Source: Oegoconia quadripuncta
Taxonomy: Eukaryota; Arthropoda; Insecta; Lepidoptera; Autostichidae
Length of the DNA stretch: 64,000 nt
Assembly: GCA_949316235.1 (NCBI GenBank)
Contig: OX438745.1
Span: 9,243,001 to 9,307,000, forward strand
Direction of reading: 5' to 3'
Shown here: one piece after another, positions 1 to 10,020 of the stretch
How positions within the stretch are numbered: position 1 is the first letter of the stretch
Layout: the number at the start of each line of letters is the position of its first letter
Position numbers and translations under genes: made by a program
Notes under the pieces: model-generated
What the model was told of the DNA's origin: nothing
Database searches by the model: none
What the model saw: the letters and a program-made list of their open reading frames with translations, nothing else

Positions 1-449
1 GTACATAAAGGACAGCTGCACTCTGAATTGAGATGCAGTGTCTCATCTCACTGCGTAGCTCTTTAGTAGGTGGCTACAAAGATTTTTGGGACAATGATTG
101 AGGCGACTTTGAAAATATTCTGAATTTTCCTGCAAAAATTCGAAAAAATCAACACACTATTATGAAAAGACATCATGGCATTTCTTATAATTGAGGATAG
201 TTCTGAATTTCTGATCTGATTTGAACAAAAGAGGTGTCATTAGATTCGTCTTGATCATGCTAGGCCCTAAAGTATAATATCTAAGTTCAAAGAAAAAACA
301 AAAAATGACAAAAGCTATAAACAAGTATCCTAGGTCTTAGGTATCTGCCGAACTTAGAAACATAAGCTTTTTGTCTCCCATTTATTGAATATGACATCAT
401 TCAATAAAATTTTTTGCAGTCTGGTTTTAGTTTTTTAAACTTTTACGTG
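1..449. other. AT-rich flank, no gene seen
   Basis: No convincing coding region, splice structure or terminal repeat is visible. Near position 79 there is a CTACAAAGA motif resembling units found in the palindrome arms further right, but it is too short to assign. Confidence 0.5.
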
Positions 450-618
450 TAATATAAAAACCTGTTATTAAAAAACAACAACTCCTCCAATTTCTTGCTT
501 GTTCTTCTCCGGGGAAAATTGCCTTTTCAACAAGCAGTAGCTTAAAATATGTAAAATCTGACTATTTTACGTATACCCTGTGTACATACAACATAAAGCA
601 TTTTTTACTTTGACCACT
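450..618 (+). repeat. LINE-type 3' UTR fragment, copy 1
   Basis: This stretch matches 49069-49230 through TTTCTTGCTTGTTCTTCTC, GGGGAAAATTGCCTTTT and AAATCTGACTATTTTA, ending in a T-rich run. A shorter reverse-oriented relative lies near 27835-27900. The pattern suits a dispersed LINE 3' end. No coding sequence is attached, so the clade is not assigned. Confidence 0.5.
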
Positions 619-1330
619 ATATTATATTATAGTAAGTAATTAAAAATCAACAGCGGCGCTGCTAGAACGACGTCGTTCGTCTCCCAGCTGCGCCAGAGCT
701 GAGTCTCAGGCAAAGAGTATAGAAAGTTCTAAGGGTCTCAGGCCTAAGTAATTACAATTTTGTAGGTACCTGGAATTGTGGTGATCGTCAAAATGGAGTG
801 GGAGGGACCAAGTCAGGCATTTTCAACCGTCATACAAAAAAGTTATAACTGTAAATCTACTATTTTCTACCTATGTACTAACTAATATTATAAATGCGAA
901 AGTTTGGATGTTTGTTCCTCAATCAAATCTAGCGAGCGAAAAGCTAGTAAGGTACCTACTATATTAATTCTGTGCCTATGTAATAAAAGCTACGTACCTC
1001 AATAGGTACCTATATAATACGCCATCTTGACGTCAAGAGGGAGAAGACAATAAATTTAAAATAAGCTGCTCACAGGAATATCCTACCTATTTAGTGTTAC
1101 TTAATTCTACCTTTAAAAATATTTAATTTTATTACTTCAACATGAATCGTATAAGAAATATATCGACTATAAAAGATGGTAACCTCTAAATTGACGTTAT
1201 AAATAAATTGTGTTACACAATGATATTATATGTGTGTTACACGTGAAAGGATAGTACCTAGTTGTTTATTTTTCGAAATATATCTAACTCATTTTCTACC
1301 TTTGGATTATATTATTTTGTTAATATGGGC
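619..1330. other. AT-rich spacer before the palindrome
   Basis: No gene is visible. A common insect dispersed-repeat segment (ACTAATATTATAAATGCGAA and onward) lies at about 882-950, with a related copy at about 52396-52450. The similarity between the palindrome arms begins at about 1331. Confidence 0.45.
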
Positions 1331-1603
1331 TTTATACAATAGTATAATATAGAAAGACGAGAGAACATCACAAGATAAAGAATATTTGTTGAGAGTGATT
1401 GCTAACGTAAAACGTGCAGGTGTTTACTTTCTTTAAAAGTGCCTCCCAGAGGAATACAAAATAATTATCATTACTTGTTTTAAATAAATGTAATTACATT
1501 ATGTAATGCTGCTAATGGATTACATTTGTCTTATTTTTGCAAGTCAGCGTGCAGTGCTAAATCCGAAAATGACATGTATTGCAATTATTGAGATATAGCT
1601 GTG

Positions 1604-1745
1604 GCGCTACCACCATCTTATCTAAATCCGCCGCCAAACAGTAATATTTAATAATAGCATTGTGTTCCGGTTGTCAGAGATAAGATAGCACGCCGCCTTC
1701 GGCCTCATCTTCACTCAACATCAGGTGTGATTGAGGTCAAGTATT
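1604..1745 (+). repeat. SINE 3' portion inside the left palindrome arm
   Basis: The sequence CTACCACCATCTTATCTAAA through CATCAGGTGTGATTGAGGTC matches the 3' half of the tRNA-derived SINEs at 19653, 22688 and 32346. The tRNA-like head is missing. A mirror copy lies at about 7870-8010, so the two are paired by the palindrome and are not independent insertions. Confidence 0.75.
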
Positions 1746-2839
1746 ATTTATAGGTATAAAAAAAACAATAAAAGTGCAAGTAATTTATTATTTTTAACCT
1801 AAAATCTATAATGTATCTCTACAAAGACGCGACTAGCTCTGCATTTCTCACACTTGTCACTTCAATAAAAGCACAAATTACACACATAAATATCTAAAAA
1901 CTAAATTACTAAGTATGGAATTCTATGCCCATAGTATCTCCTACAAAGACACGAGACAGAGGCTTTGCATTTCTCTCACTCGTTTAATGCATGAACTTGA
2001 TAGCAGGTTTCTATCTTGTGTCATTGTAGAGACTGCGGATCATGCCAGCCCTGCAAGAGAGCAATATTTCCTTATAGTTTCTACAACTATCATGAAAGTA
2101 TAAGTTAAGTGTTATTCTCAACTTTATCTCTAATTAAATTAATAACACTACACACAGATATTTTTAAAAATTGTTAGATTAGAAGACCAATAAATCCTGC
2201 CGATGGCAATGTAGAGGAAGAATCCAAGGAAAAGATGACCGGTTTTAGAAAAGAAATATATTAATTTGATCACTTCTTCACTTCACCATCTAGAACAAAT
2301 AATTGAATACCATTATAAAAACAAACATGAAAAAGGAAAAGAAACCCATTATGTATATACCTATCAGAAACCAATAAAAGTTCAGTTTTCTATTAGGTTT
2401 AAGTTGAATAACGCTTGAATTAAATATTTAAGTATAGATAAAAATAATATTAATATATTATATATTTTTCTTTCTTTCTCTGTTATAGCCAATTCACTGG
2501 GTTTCCTCCTAAGATCCCCAATCTGCTTTTATAAAATTGCAATTTTGGATGTAACTTTTACGGACTTTAGATTTCTTGACAGTTGTGATTCTAACAGACG
2601 TTTTGTGGATTAGTTTTAGGAATTCAATCTAGTCCTTTATGGTCCAGCTGGCTACAGCCCGTCCCGAAGGTTACACTGCGACCCAGATCTGACAAGTGTG
2701 AAATCAAACGTTTGCAATTTTCACACTTGTAGTATAGTAAGATTTGCCACAACCATAGAGGAATAACACTACCACAACTGACGTACCTAGCGGAATGTTG
2801 TCTAATTTATCAGCTGCGGTGGACAACGGTAATAAATTC

Positions 2840-3094
2840 TTAGGCCGCTTCCGGGCGAAATTTGCGCAGTCTCCTAGTTAGAACTCTTTGACGTTGACGC
2901 AATTTTTTGTCAGTTAATTTATTTAGTGCAATAACTTTCATCATTTTCTTAAATTCCTCTATTACTTGATGTCTAGCGATGGCCTCATGGTCATCGCCGG
3001 TAATTGTAGAGTTCTGCGACATGATTTCAGATTTGGCTCGTTCGTGGTCATCCAAGATAGCTTGTATTCGACGTTCTTCAGCTTCTCTTTCCAT
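2840..3094 (-). pseudogene. 84-codon open frame conserved in both palindrome arms, function unknown
   Basis: The frame would encode 84 residues, starting MEREAEERRIQ and ending in a very basic tail (KKLRQRQRVLTRRLRKF). The composition is highly charged and probably helical. I recognise no domain. The mirror copy in the right arm (6072-6598, +) is split by a ~265-bp insertion after the ninth or so codon and also lacks two bases relative to this copy, so it cannot make the same product. The basic C-terminus could be the end of a larger transposon-encoded DNA-binding protein, but no flanking exon is visible. A protein-coding role is doubtful. Confidence 0.3.
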
Positions 3095-3449
3095 TTTGCT
3101 TGTTGGTGATTGATTTCAGAAAATACCGATTTAGATTTAGGGAAAATGAAAATCTTGCAGCAAAGTCGACGGAGGACGCTTGCTTATTGATTTTTTGTAA
3201 GGGTTACCAACTCCTCCAAAGAACCCTCAACACGAGATAAAATACCCCTAAATTGAATAATTAAAACCCCAAAAAAATGCCGTAGGTACCCTCGTTTTAG
3301 ACAGAATGACGTTATAGGATTGGGATGAACATTGGCCTGTGGGGCCCTTTTGTAATTTCTAGCAGTAGATCACGCCATAAATCGAGGGCTGAAAGTAGAC
3401 AGAAGTGGTCATTACTCCACCGACAAGAGCTTAGCTCTTAAATTGAAGA

Positions 3450-3859
3450 ATATAGCAAAGCGGAACACCAGGCAACACGAGCCTGTCCGAGTCCTACCGA
3501 AGCGGGCCTCTCGCGGTTGCATACCAGCGCGCTATGCTAGTGTGAGTGTGGCGTGATCTCGTGCGTATATGCTGGCATCGCGCCATACCCTTCCCCGCGA
3601 CCTCGCACCTCATTTTCAATAGCCGGCCTTCTCGCCCGCTCACAGCCTCACAGGCAGTCCGCGACGAACACCTACGCACGCTGTACGCCCGTATCATACT
3701 ATACACTCGCACTACGCGCTCGCGGATTACCTACCTTTGAACTATCGAATTACTGGCTTACGTGCCCATTCTCTAACGTTTTGCCCAATAAACTTATGAA
3801 CAGTGCCCTGAGATTTTCATTTAGAGTCGAAACCCTTATTGGCGCCTCTACGCCATAAG
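3450..3859 (+). mobile_element. GC-rich insertion unique to the left palindrome arm
   Basis: The right arm runs continuously from the TTGAAGAAGAAG region into GCAGTAG. In the left arm the same site is opened by ~410 bp that are clearly more GC-rich than the surroundings. Possible short duplicates (AAGAA) flank the insert. An AATAAA lies at about 3786-3791, near the 3' side. The insert shows no recognisable protein and no terminal inverted repeat. A retrocopied transcript end or an unclassified short retroposon would fit. Confidence 0.5.
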
Positions 3860-4132
3860 AAGAAAAAGCAGTAAGTAGATTCCTTTAGTGACTTGATTTC
3901 TAATTCTTATTTCGGTATTGATGTTAGTGACGCGCCCAATAAAAAATGATTGAGAGAAGATGGTCCACAAAGGCTAACGCAGGTTATTACGATAAACAGC
4001 CAAAAAAGGATGATTTTAACAATATTAAAGCACAGTGAAGGTAAGTAGAAGTAGTCAAGGTACAAGGAAATGTAAACATCCTATCAATCGGACTACGACA
4101 ACTTTAGTCAGCCTCATCCTGGCAAATCATGG

Positions 4133-5204
4133 TATATAAAAAGACAGCTATATCCATGCATAAGCATCAAGATAGTCAGTGATTTTATAATAGCTTTTTG
4201 CTAATAATTTCTCTTTCATAATTGCTTTAAAATTTAAAGGCAAATTCTGATGTCTACCGGAACCTTATTATAAAAGCGTATACATTGGTCTTTGAAGGAT
4301 TTACTAACTTTGTGAAATCGGCTAACATTAACTGATAACTGGTTCTTATTCCTTGTTACATTGTGCCTATCACTATTTTCAGTGAATAAGGTTTTTTTTT
4401 TTGCATGTAACAAATTCTCATAAATGTATGGAGATGCCATTGTTAGGATATTAATTTCCTTAAACTTATCTCTATGAGATACTTTATGTCCTAATTTATA
4501 AAGAGCACGAATAGCACTCTTCTACAGAACAAAAATGATATGTATGTCAGCAGCGTTTTCCCACAATAATATACCATATGACATCAAGCTGTGGAAATAG
4601 CTAAAGAAAACCAGTCTTGCGGTATGAACGTCTGTTAAATTTCTGAGTTTTTTGACTGCATCCGCTGCAGAAGCAAGCTTTTTCGCAAGTTTCTCAATAT
4701 GAAAAATCCCCTTACTGGAAAAATGAAGCCCCACCTTATCTTATCTCTAGCCCCCGCAGATTCAAATCGATTAAAGATCCTACATGTCATTCTGCTAACA
4801 TCCTGATCTTCGAATATCCATATAAAACTATTATTTCTCTACCTCGTGTTGATTTCGGCATAACTAAAGAAGACTTGCATGCTAATTAATTCTCACGCAG
4901 CTTATTAAATAGAGAGTGGCGTGACTAGAATACGATTTACTCTGATGCATCCAAACTATCTGAGCTGGGTGTTCTTCACACCCAATACAATATTGTCCAA
5001 AAAATAAAGTGTCCCCCTGAAACATCTGATCTGGTTTTTGTGGTGAATGCCTTGGCATTCTAAAAAGTATAGATTACTTTTTTATTGCTCAACTTAGCCA
5101 GACTTAGCAAGAGAGCCATTGTTTTTTGTGACTCGGTGGTAATTTAGTAGTTCTGAGAGGGGGTTTGTTGTTTTGCCAATATCCAGCCCAACATTCCCTG
5201 TAAA
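4133..5204. other. Central spacer of the palindrome
   Basis: This 1.07-kb segment has no mirror image within the palindrome. It includes the reverse-transcriptase fragment at 4190-4737 and otherwise AT-rich DNA without coding potential. Confidence 0.6.
4190..4737 (-). pseudogene. LINE reverse transcriptase C-terminal remnant (Jockey/CR1-like)
   Basis: On the minus strand one frame runs from about 4737 to 4234 with a single in-frame TAG (at about 4519-4521) where related proteins usually read glutamine. Recognisable pieces are FFSYFHSLMSYGILLW, NAADIHIIFVL, KFKEINILTMASPY and the tail RFHKVSKSFKDQCIRFYNKV. This is the conserved region just C-terminal to the polymerase core in widespread insect non-LTR elements. 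The N-terminal endonuclease and catalytic YxDD are absent, so it is a dead, truncated copy. Relatives of the tail lie at 32978-33343 (-) and 27950-28050 (-). Confidence 0.8.
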
Positions 5205-5583
5205 CCATGGTTTGCTAGGATGAGGCTGACTAAAGTTCTCGCAGTCCGATTGTCGAACTAATAGGCTGTTTATATTTCCTTGTAGCTTGACTACTTCTAG
5301 TTACCTTTACTGTACTTTAATGTTTAATCATCCTTTTTTGGCTGTTTATCGTCTCGCTCATTACCATCTTACGCTCATAACCTAAAGCGTTCGCCTGTCG
5401 ACGACCATCTTCTCTCAATCATTTTTTATTGGGCGCGTCACTTAAAATAACAATACCGAAATAACAATTAGAAATCAAGTCATTAAAAGAATCTACTGCT
5501 TCTTCTTCTTCAATATAAGAGCTAATTGGGGCTTATAATTATGGGATTTAGGGGTATTTTCATCTCGTGTTTAGGGTTCTCGT

Positions 5584-5637
5584 TTATTACGATAAACAGC
5601 CAAAAAATCATCTTTTTTTGGCTGTTTATCGTAATAA
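5584..5637. repeat. Perfect 24-bp hairpin in the right arm
   Basis: TTATTACGATAAACAGCC reads inward on one side and GGCTGTTTATCGTAATAA outward on the other, separated by a loop of about 5 nt. The block duplicates sequence also present at about 3987-4006 and 5335-5350. It is probably a rearrangement by-product of palindrome instability. Confidence 0.85.
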
Positions 5638-6071
5638 CCTGCGTTCGCCTTTGTGGATCATCTTCTCTCAATCATTTTTTATTGGGCGCGTAACTTAAAA
5701 CCTCAATACTGAAATAAGAATTAGAAATCAAGTCACTAAAGGAATCTACTGCTTCTTCTTCTTCAATTTAAGAGCTAAGCTCTTGTCGGTGGAGTAATGA
5801 CCACTTCTGTCCACTTTCAGCCCTCGATTTATGGCGTGATCTACTGCTAAAAATTACAAAAGGGCCCCACAAGCCAATGTTCATCCCAATCCTACCACAT
5901 CATTCTGTCTAAAACGAGGGTACGGCATTTTTTTGGGGTTCTTTTGAGGAGTTGGTAACCCTTACAAAAAATCAATAAGCAAGCGTCCTCCAAGCGTCGA
6001 CTTTGCTGCAAGATTTTCATTTTCCCTAAATCTAAATCGGTATTTTCTGAAATCAATCACCAACAAGCAAA

Positions 6072-6598
6072 ATGGAAAGAGAAGCTGAAGAAGATAAAGA
6101 TAAAGATAGTTTATTTGTAAGAGCATGAGTAAATATTGTACATTCAGATGTTATATTAAATTTAGTCCTGCATGTCTTGCCTCACGGCGTACAATCGTCG
6201 GTGATTATACAAATCAACCAAAAGAGAATACAATAAAATTACATTCATTACATATTATTTCATTTAGCAAATTCAATAGTAACAATGTCTAAATATATAA
6301 ATATACAAATTAAATGGGTTGGGCAGCATGTTGAATAAGTATTAATTATGTCAAATTAAAATAGAACGTCGAATACAAGCTATCTTGGATGACCACGAAC
6401 GAGCCAAATCTGAAATCATGTCGCAGAACTCTACAATTACCGGCGATGACCATGAGGCCATCGCTAGACATCAAGTAATAGAGGAATTTAAGAAAATGAT
6501 GAAAGTTTGCACTAAATAAATTAACTGACAAAAAATTGCGTCAACGTCAAAGAGTTCTAACTAGGAGACTGCGCAAATTTCGCCCGGAAGCGGCCTAA
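6072..6598 (+). pseudogene. Broken right-arm copy of the 84-codon frame
   Basis: It starts ATGGAAAGAGAAGCTGAAG at 6072, is interrupted at about 6097-6362 by a foreign insertion, and resumes with GAACGTCGAATACAAGC. Close to the 3' end two bases are missing relative to the left copy (AAAGTTTGCAC against AAAGTTATTGCAC), shifting the frame. It cannot encode the 84-residue product. Confidence 0.7.
6097..6362 (-). mobile_element. Short LINE/SINE 3' insertion with GATAAA-type tail
   Basis: It is absent from the mirror position in the left arm, where the frame is continuous. It begins with a (GATAAA)n-like run read on the plus strand, as expected of the tail of a minus-strand retroposon with a microsatellite tail. 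Similar tails occur at 12374-12440, 34478-34500 and 38627-38655. The inserted body has no coding sequence. Confidence 0.65.
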
Positions 6599-7869
6599 GA
6601 ATTTATTACCGTTGTCCACCGCAGCTGATAAATTAGACAACATTCCGCTAGGTACGTCAGTTGTGGCAAATCTTACTATACTACATTAATGTGAAAATTG
6701 CAAACGTTTGATTTCACACTTGTCAGATCTGGGTCGCAGTGTAGCCTTCGGGACGGGCTGTAGCCAGCTGGACCATAGGACAAGAGTGAATTCCTAAAAC
6801 TAATCCACAAAACGTCTGTTAGAATCACAACTGTCAAGAAATCTAAAGTCCGTAAAAGTTACATCCAAAATTGCAATTTTATAAAAGCAGATTGGGGATC
6901 TTACGAGGAAACCCAGTGAATTGGCTATAACAGAGATTCTCTACAACGACACGAGATTGAAGCCTGCTATCACGTCATGCTTTAAATGGGTAAGAGTGAT
7001 GCAGAGCTTCCGTGTAGTGGCTTTGTAGAGAGACTATGGGGCATGCTAGGCCAGGTGGTAATTTTATTTATAGATATTTAATTCAAGTGTTATTCAACTT
7101 AAACCTAATAAGTAACCTGTATGTTTGCCTTGACTATATAAAATGCTTACAATGTCAATAGCATTAAGTTAAATAGGAACTAAGGCAAATAAATAATTTT
7201 TATTATTGGTTTCTGGTAGGTAGTTATATACATAATGGGTTTCTTTTCCTTTTTCATGTTTGTTTTTATAATGGTATTCAATTATTTGTTCTAGATGGTG
7301 AAGTGAAGAAGGGATCAAATTAATTTTTTTATTTCTTTACTAAAACTGGTCATCTTTTCCTTGGATTCTTCCTCTACATTGCCATCGGCAGGATTTATTG
7401 GTCTTCTAATCTAACATAATTTTAAAAAATATCTGTGTGTAGTGTTATTAATTTAATTAGAGATAAAGTTGAGAATAATACTTAACTTATACTTTCATGA
7501 TAGTTGTAGAAACTCTAAGGAAATATTGCTCTCTTGCAGGGCTGGCATGATCCACAGTCTCTACAATGACACAAGATAGAAACCTGCTATCAAGTTCATG
7601 CTTTAAACGAGTGAGAGAAATGCAAAGCCTCTGTCTCGTGTCTTTGTAGGAGAGACTATGGGCATAGAATTCCATACTTAGTAATTTAATTTTTATATAT
7701 TTATGTGTGTAATTTGTGTTTTTATTGTAGTAAGTGCTTTTACTGAAGTGACAAGTGTGAGAAATGCAGAGCTAGTCGTGTCTTTGTAGAGATACATTAT
7801 AGATTTTAAGTTAAAAATAATAAATTGCTTGTACTTTTATTGTTTTTTTTATACCTACCTATAAATAAT

Positions 7870-8010
7870 ACTTGGCCTCAATCGCACCTGATTTTAAGTG
7901 AAGATGAGGCCGAAGGCGTGCTATCTTATCTCTGACAACCGGAAGACAACGATGCTATTATTAAATATTACTGTTTGGCGGCGGATTTAGATAAGATGGT
8001 GGTAGCGCCA
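7870..8010 (-). repeat. SINE 3' portion inside the right palindrome arm
   Basis: Mirror of 1604-1745. It contains GACCTCATCTTCACTTAAAA and CTACCACCATCTTATCTAAA read on the minus strand. Confidence 0.75.
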
Positions 8011-8439
8011 CAGCTATATCTCAATAATTGCAATACATGTCATTTTTAGATTTAGTACTGCACGCTGACTTGCAAAAATAAGCCATTAGCAGCGTTACAT
8101 AATGTAATTACATTTATAAACAAGTATGATAATTATTTTGTAATCCTTTGGTAGGCACTTTTAATGAAAGTAAACACCTGCACGTTTTACGTTAGCAATC
8201 ACTCTCAATAAATATTGAATTTCTATATCTTGTGAGGTTCTCTCGTCTTTCTACATTAAACTATTGTATAAACTGGCGTTTATACTAAGTCTATGTGTGG
8301 ACTAGATACATACAAAACTAAAAGTGTAATAGGTTACCTATTGTAATACGAGTAGGTACCTAAGTTGTTTTGTAGTTTTATTCCAATTTTTGTAAATAAG
8401 CTTATTTTTTTTTTTAGTTTTATTTTCTCCTCTAGGAGA

Positions 8440-8815
8440 AGGCAAAGGGATCTAGCCCATAACAGCCATGTCTTATTTATCTTATTTCTTCAGTTTATAA
8501 GTCAGTCTCAGTCAAAACAAGTAATTCGTCGTATACTTGGCGTATACAAAGTCTAGAGTCACGGTCAAGTCATTCTTCAGTAAAGTGGCAGAATGCTTTA
8601 CAAAAGATTTTGGCGGCTTCTTGTGGGAACCCGAAAGCTCCGTTACGCACTTTAATTTACACTTCCCTTCACTTGTACACCATCACTAACGTTTGCTGCA
8701 CAATATTCTGCCACTATTAAGCTTCAAAAGTCAGAATGCACAAATTATAAGAATTATAAAGAAAAATGCTACTTCACTCGCCGAGTTCCCGCCAAAAAGC
8801 CTAAATAAGCTTAGT
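8440..8815 (+). repeat. Single-arm copy of the foldback repeat seen at 62379-63077
   Basis: It shares long blocks with 62480-62750: ATTCGTCGTATACTTGGCGT, GTCAAGTCATTCTTCAGTAA, GGCGGCTTCTTGTGGGAACC and GCAAACG-type sequence. Here only one arm is present, without the inverted partner. It lies directly left of the P-like element. No protein is evident. Confidence 0.7.
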
Positions 8816-8906
8816 TTAGATTTTTTTTTAACCTGTTTCTTTTTTTTTTGTTATTTGTTTTTTGTTATATCCTAGTTTTTTCCCATTTTTGTAATAGGAT
8901 TTAGTT

Positions 8907-8914
8907 GTTAATTG
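8907..8914. other. 8-bp target-site duplication of the P-like element, left copy
   Basis: GTTAATTG immediately precedes the left terminal repeat. The identical octamer follows the right terminal repeat at 9794-9801. An 8-bp duplication is the expected length for the P superfamily (and hAT). Confidence 0.9.
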
Positions 8915-9793
8915 CATGGACTTATTATTTAAACAGGACTGAGTACTCGCCGCTGAAAAACGAGCCGAGCAGGATGTGTAACGTAGAGGCCGTTTGTCTC
9001 TGTCTAACAGGGTGACCACAATATATTTGTTACTTGGGACAAATGTTGTAATAAAATATTTGTCAAAAACCTTTGGCGTTTTGACATTAGCCGGCGTGAG
9101 CCATTTATTTCGCATTTCTTCATTTTTTGGGAAACTGCAATAATAGTACAACAGTCAGGACCCTAATCAATCACACATATTTCACATATTTCGACTCATT
9201 TCAAGAATTCATGGGCATCCTACTTCTTTGATTTACAAAAATATTGTTTTTAGCTTACCTGTGGAAAGATATGTTGCAACCACCATAGGATTCACTTGGG
9301 CAAGTATAAACGCAACACTTTTTCACCATTTTACTCCTTTTACTTGTTATAATATAACAAATACTTTAAAAAACTTTTAATGCAAAGAAAATTCAAAATC
9401 ACACCGAACCGCCATGACATCACATGCTTTTCAGGGTTACCATAAAAATAACAAAATCGAAATAAAAATGTATGTTTTCTGTTTGATTTAAGAATATATG
9501 AAAAGAAATTAATGCGAATGTTATTTGTTTATTTATAATTGTTAAAATAACATAAAAATATAAGTGTTTCAATGGAATTTTTGAGTAGCCAAAACTGTTG
9601 ATCATAATCATTTTTTTTGCTGGCAAGATGTAAGAACGAGACACACGGCCTCCGTTATTTCTATCTCTCTCGGCTCGGATTTGCCTTTGTGTATGGTGCA
9701 TCCAATTTAATACCTTATTGCGTTGACATAGTGATCATTTTCCTAAATGATTCTTTTGATAGTTATCAGTCCTGTTTAAATAATAAGTCCATG
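8915..9793 (-). mobile_element. Non-autonomous P-superfamily DNA transposon with THAP exons
   Basis: Terminal inverted repeats of 28 bp are perfect: 8915-8942 starts CATGGACTTATTATTTAAAC and 9766-9793 is its reverse complement. Both ends are flanked by the octamer GTTAATTG. The termini begin CATG, as in the Drosophila P element. Inside, the minus strand encodes a two-exon THAP-domain start (9134-9329), the DNA-binding domain found at the N-terminus of P transposases. Less exact subterminal inverted repeats (GAGCCGAG, GGCCG..TGTCTC) lie at about 8957-9003 and 9640-9690. At 879 bp the element lacks any RNase-H-like catalytic domain, so it is an internal-deletion derivative. Calling it P rather than hAT rests on the THAP exons. 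Confidence 0.82.
8985..9329 (-). pseudogene. THAP-domain N-terminal fragment, two exons, of a P-type transposase
   Basis: Exon 1 is 9329-9259: ATG, then MVKKCCVYTCPSESYGGC, then NISFH, ending AG|GTAAGC. Intron 9135-9258 (124 nt) ends TTGCAG. Exon 2 from 9134 downward restores the frame as FHSFPKNEEMRNKWL. Cys5-x4-Cys10, the FPK motif after the first strand and the conserved Trp are the first half of a C2CH THAP zinc domain. The expected second Cys-x2-His pair is not present downstream (the frame continues FITTFVPSNK), so the domain is incomplete. The frame then runs through deleted sequence and out of the element to a stop at 8828. It is a truncated or degenerate coding region; whether the short spliced RNA is ever made is unknown. 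Confidence 0.72.
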
Positions 9794-9801
9794 GTTAATT
9801 G
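9766..9801. other. Right terminal repeat and right TSD of the P-like element
   Basis: 9766-9793 is the exact reverse complement of 8915-8942. 9794-9801 repeats the GTTAATTG octamer. Confidence 0.9.
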
Positions 9802-10011
9802 TCAATGGTTTAGGGTGATGGCATTTACCAAAGCCTTAAATAATTAAAAAAAAAAAAAAAATATAAAACCCGTAGACAGAGAATATAAAACCGCTTTACT
9901 ATAGAGTATATCGTTGCGTTTTTTGTTTGTTTTTTAGAGGTTTTTTCGCGGTTTGTTGCCAATTAATTGCCCACTCTTAGTTGTAGTCTGTGCCACTAAA
10001 CAAACCAACTG
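9802..10011. other. Short spacer with an A-run, no gene
   Basis: A run of about 16 A residues at 9846-9862 could be an old retroposon tail on the plus strand, but no body is recognisable upstream because the P-like element interrupts the sequence. Confidence 0.4.
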
Positions 10012-10020
10012 TACCGGTAA

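Larger units (their letters stand above)
1331..4132 (+). repeat. Left arm of a ~7-kb imperfect palindrome
   Basis: The arm pairs as an inverted repeat with 5205-8272. Matched landmarks include TTTATACAATAG (1331) with CTATTGTATAAA (8272), the SINE tail near 1604-1745 with its mirror near 7870-8010, the small frame at 2840-3094 with its mirror at 6072-6598, and the GTCAGCCTCATCC edge near 4108-4120. By eye, aligned blocks differ at a few percent of positions, with several indels. The left arm alone carries a ~410-bp GC-rich insertion (3450-3859). Because a SINE tail lies in both arms, the inverted duplication appears to post-date that SINE insertion. This fits a segmental inversion-duplication better than ordinary transposon TIRs. 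Confidence 0.8.
5205..8272 (-). repeat. Right arm of the ~7-kb palindrome
   Basis: Inverted partner of 1331-4132. It differs by a short LINE/SINE insertion at 6097-6362, an extra ~125-bp unit at about 6930-7055 carrying CTCTACAACGACACGAG-type motifs, and a local rearrangement at 5330-5640 in which the GGCTGTTTATCG block occurs more than once and forms a perfect hairpin. The outer sequence match to the left arm stops abruptly at 8272. Confidence 0.8.

Noticed and set aside
1331..8272. Reading the palindrome as terminal repeats of one Maverick-type transposon
   Set aside because: No integrase, polymerase or capsid genes lie between the arms, no TSD is visible at the outer edges, and a SINE is duplicated within the arms.
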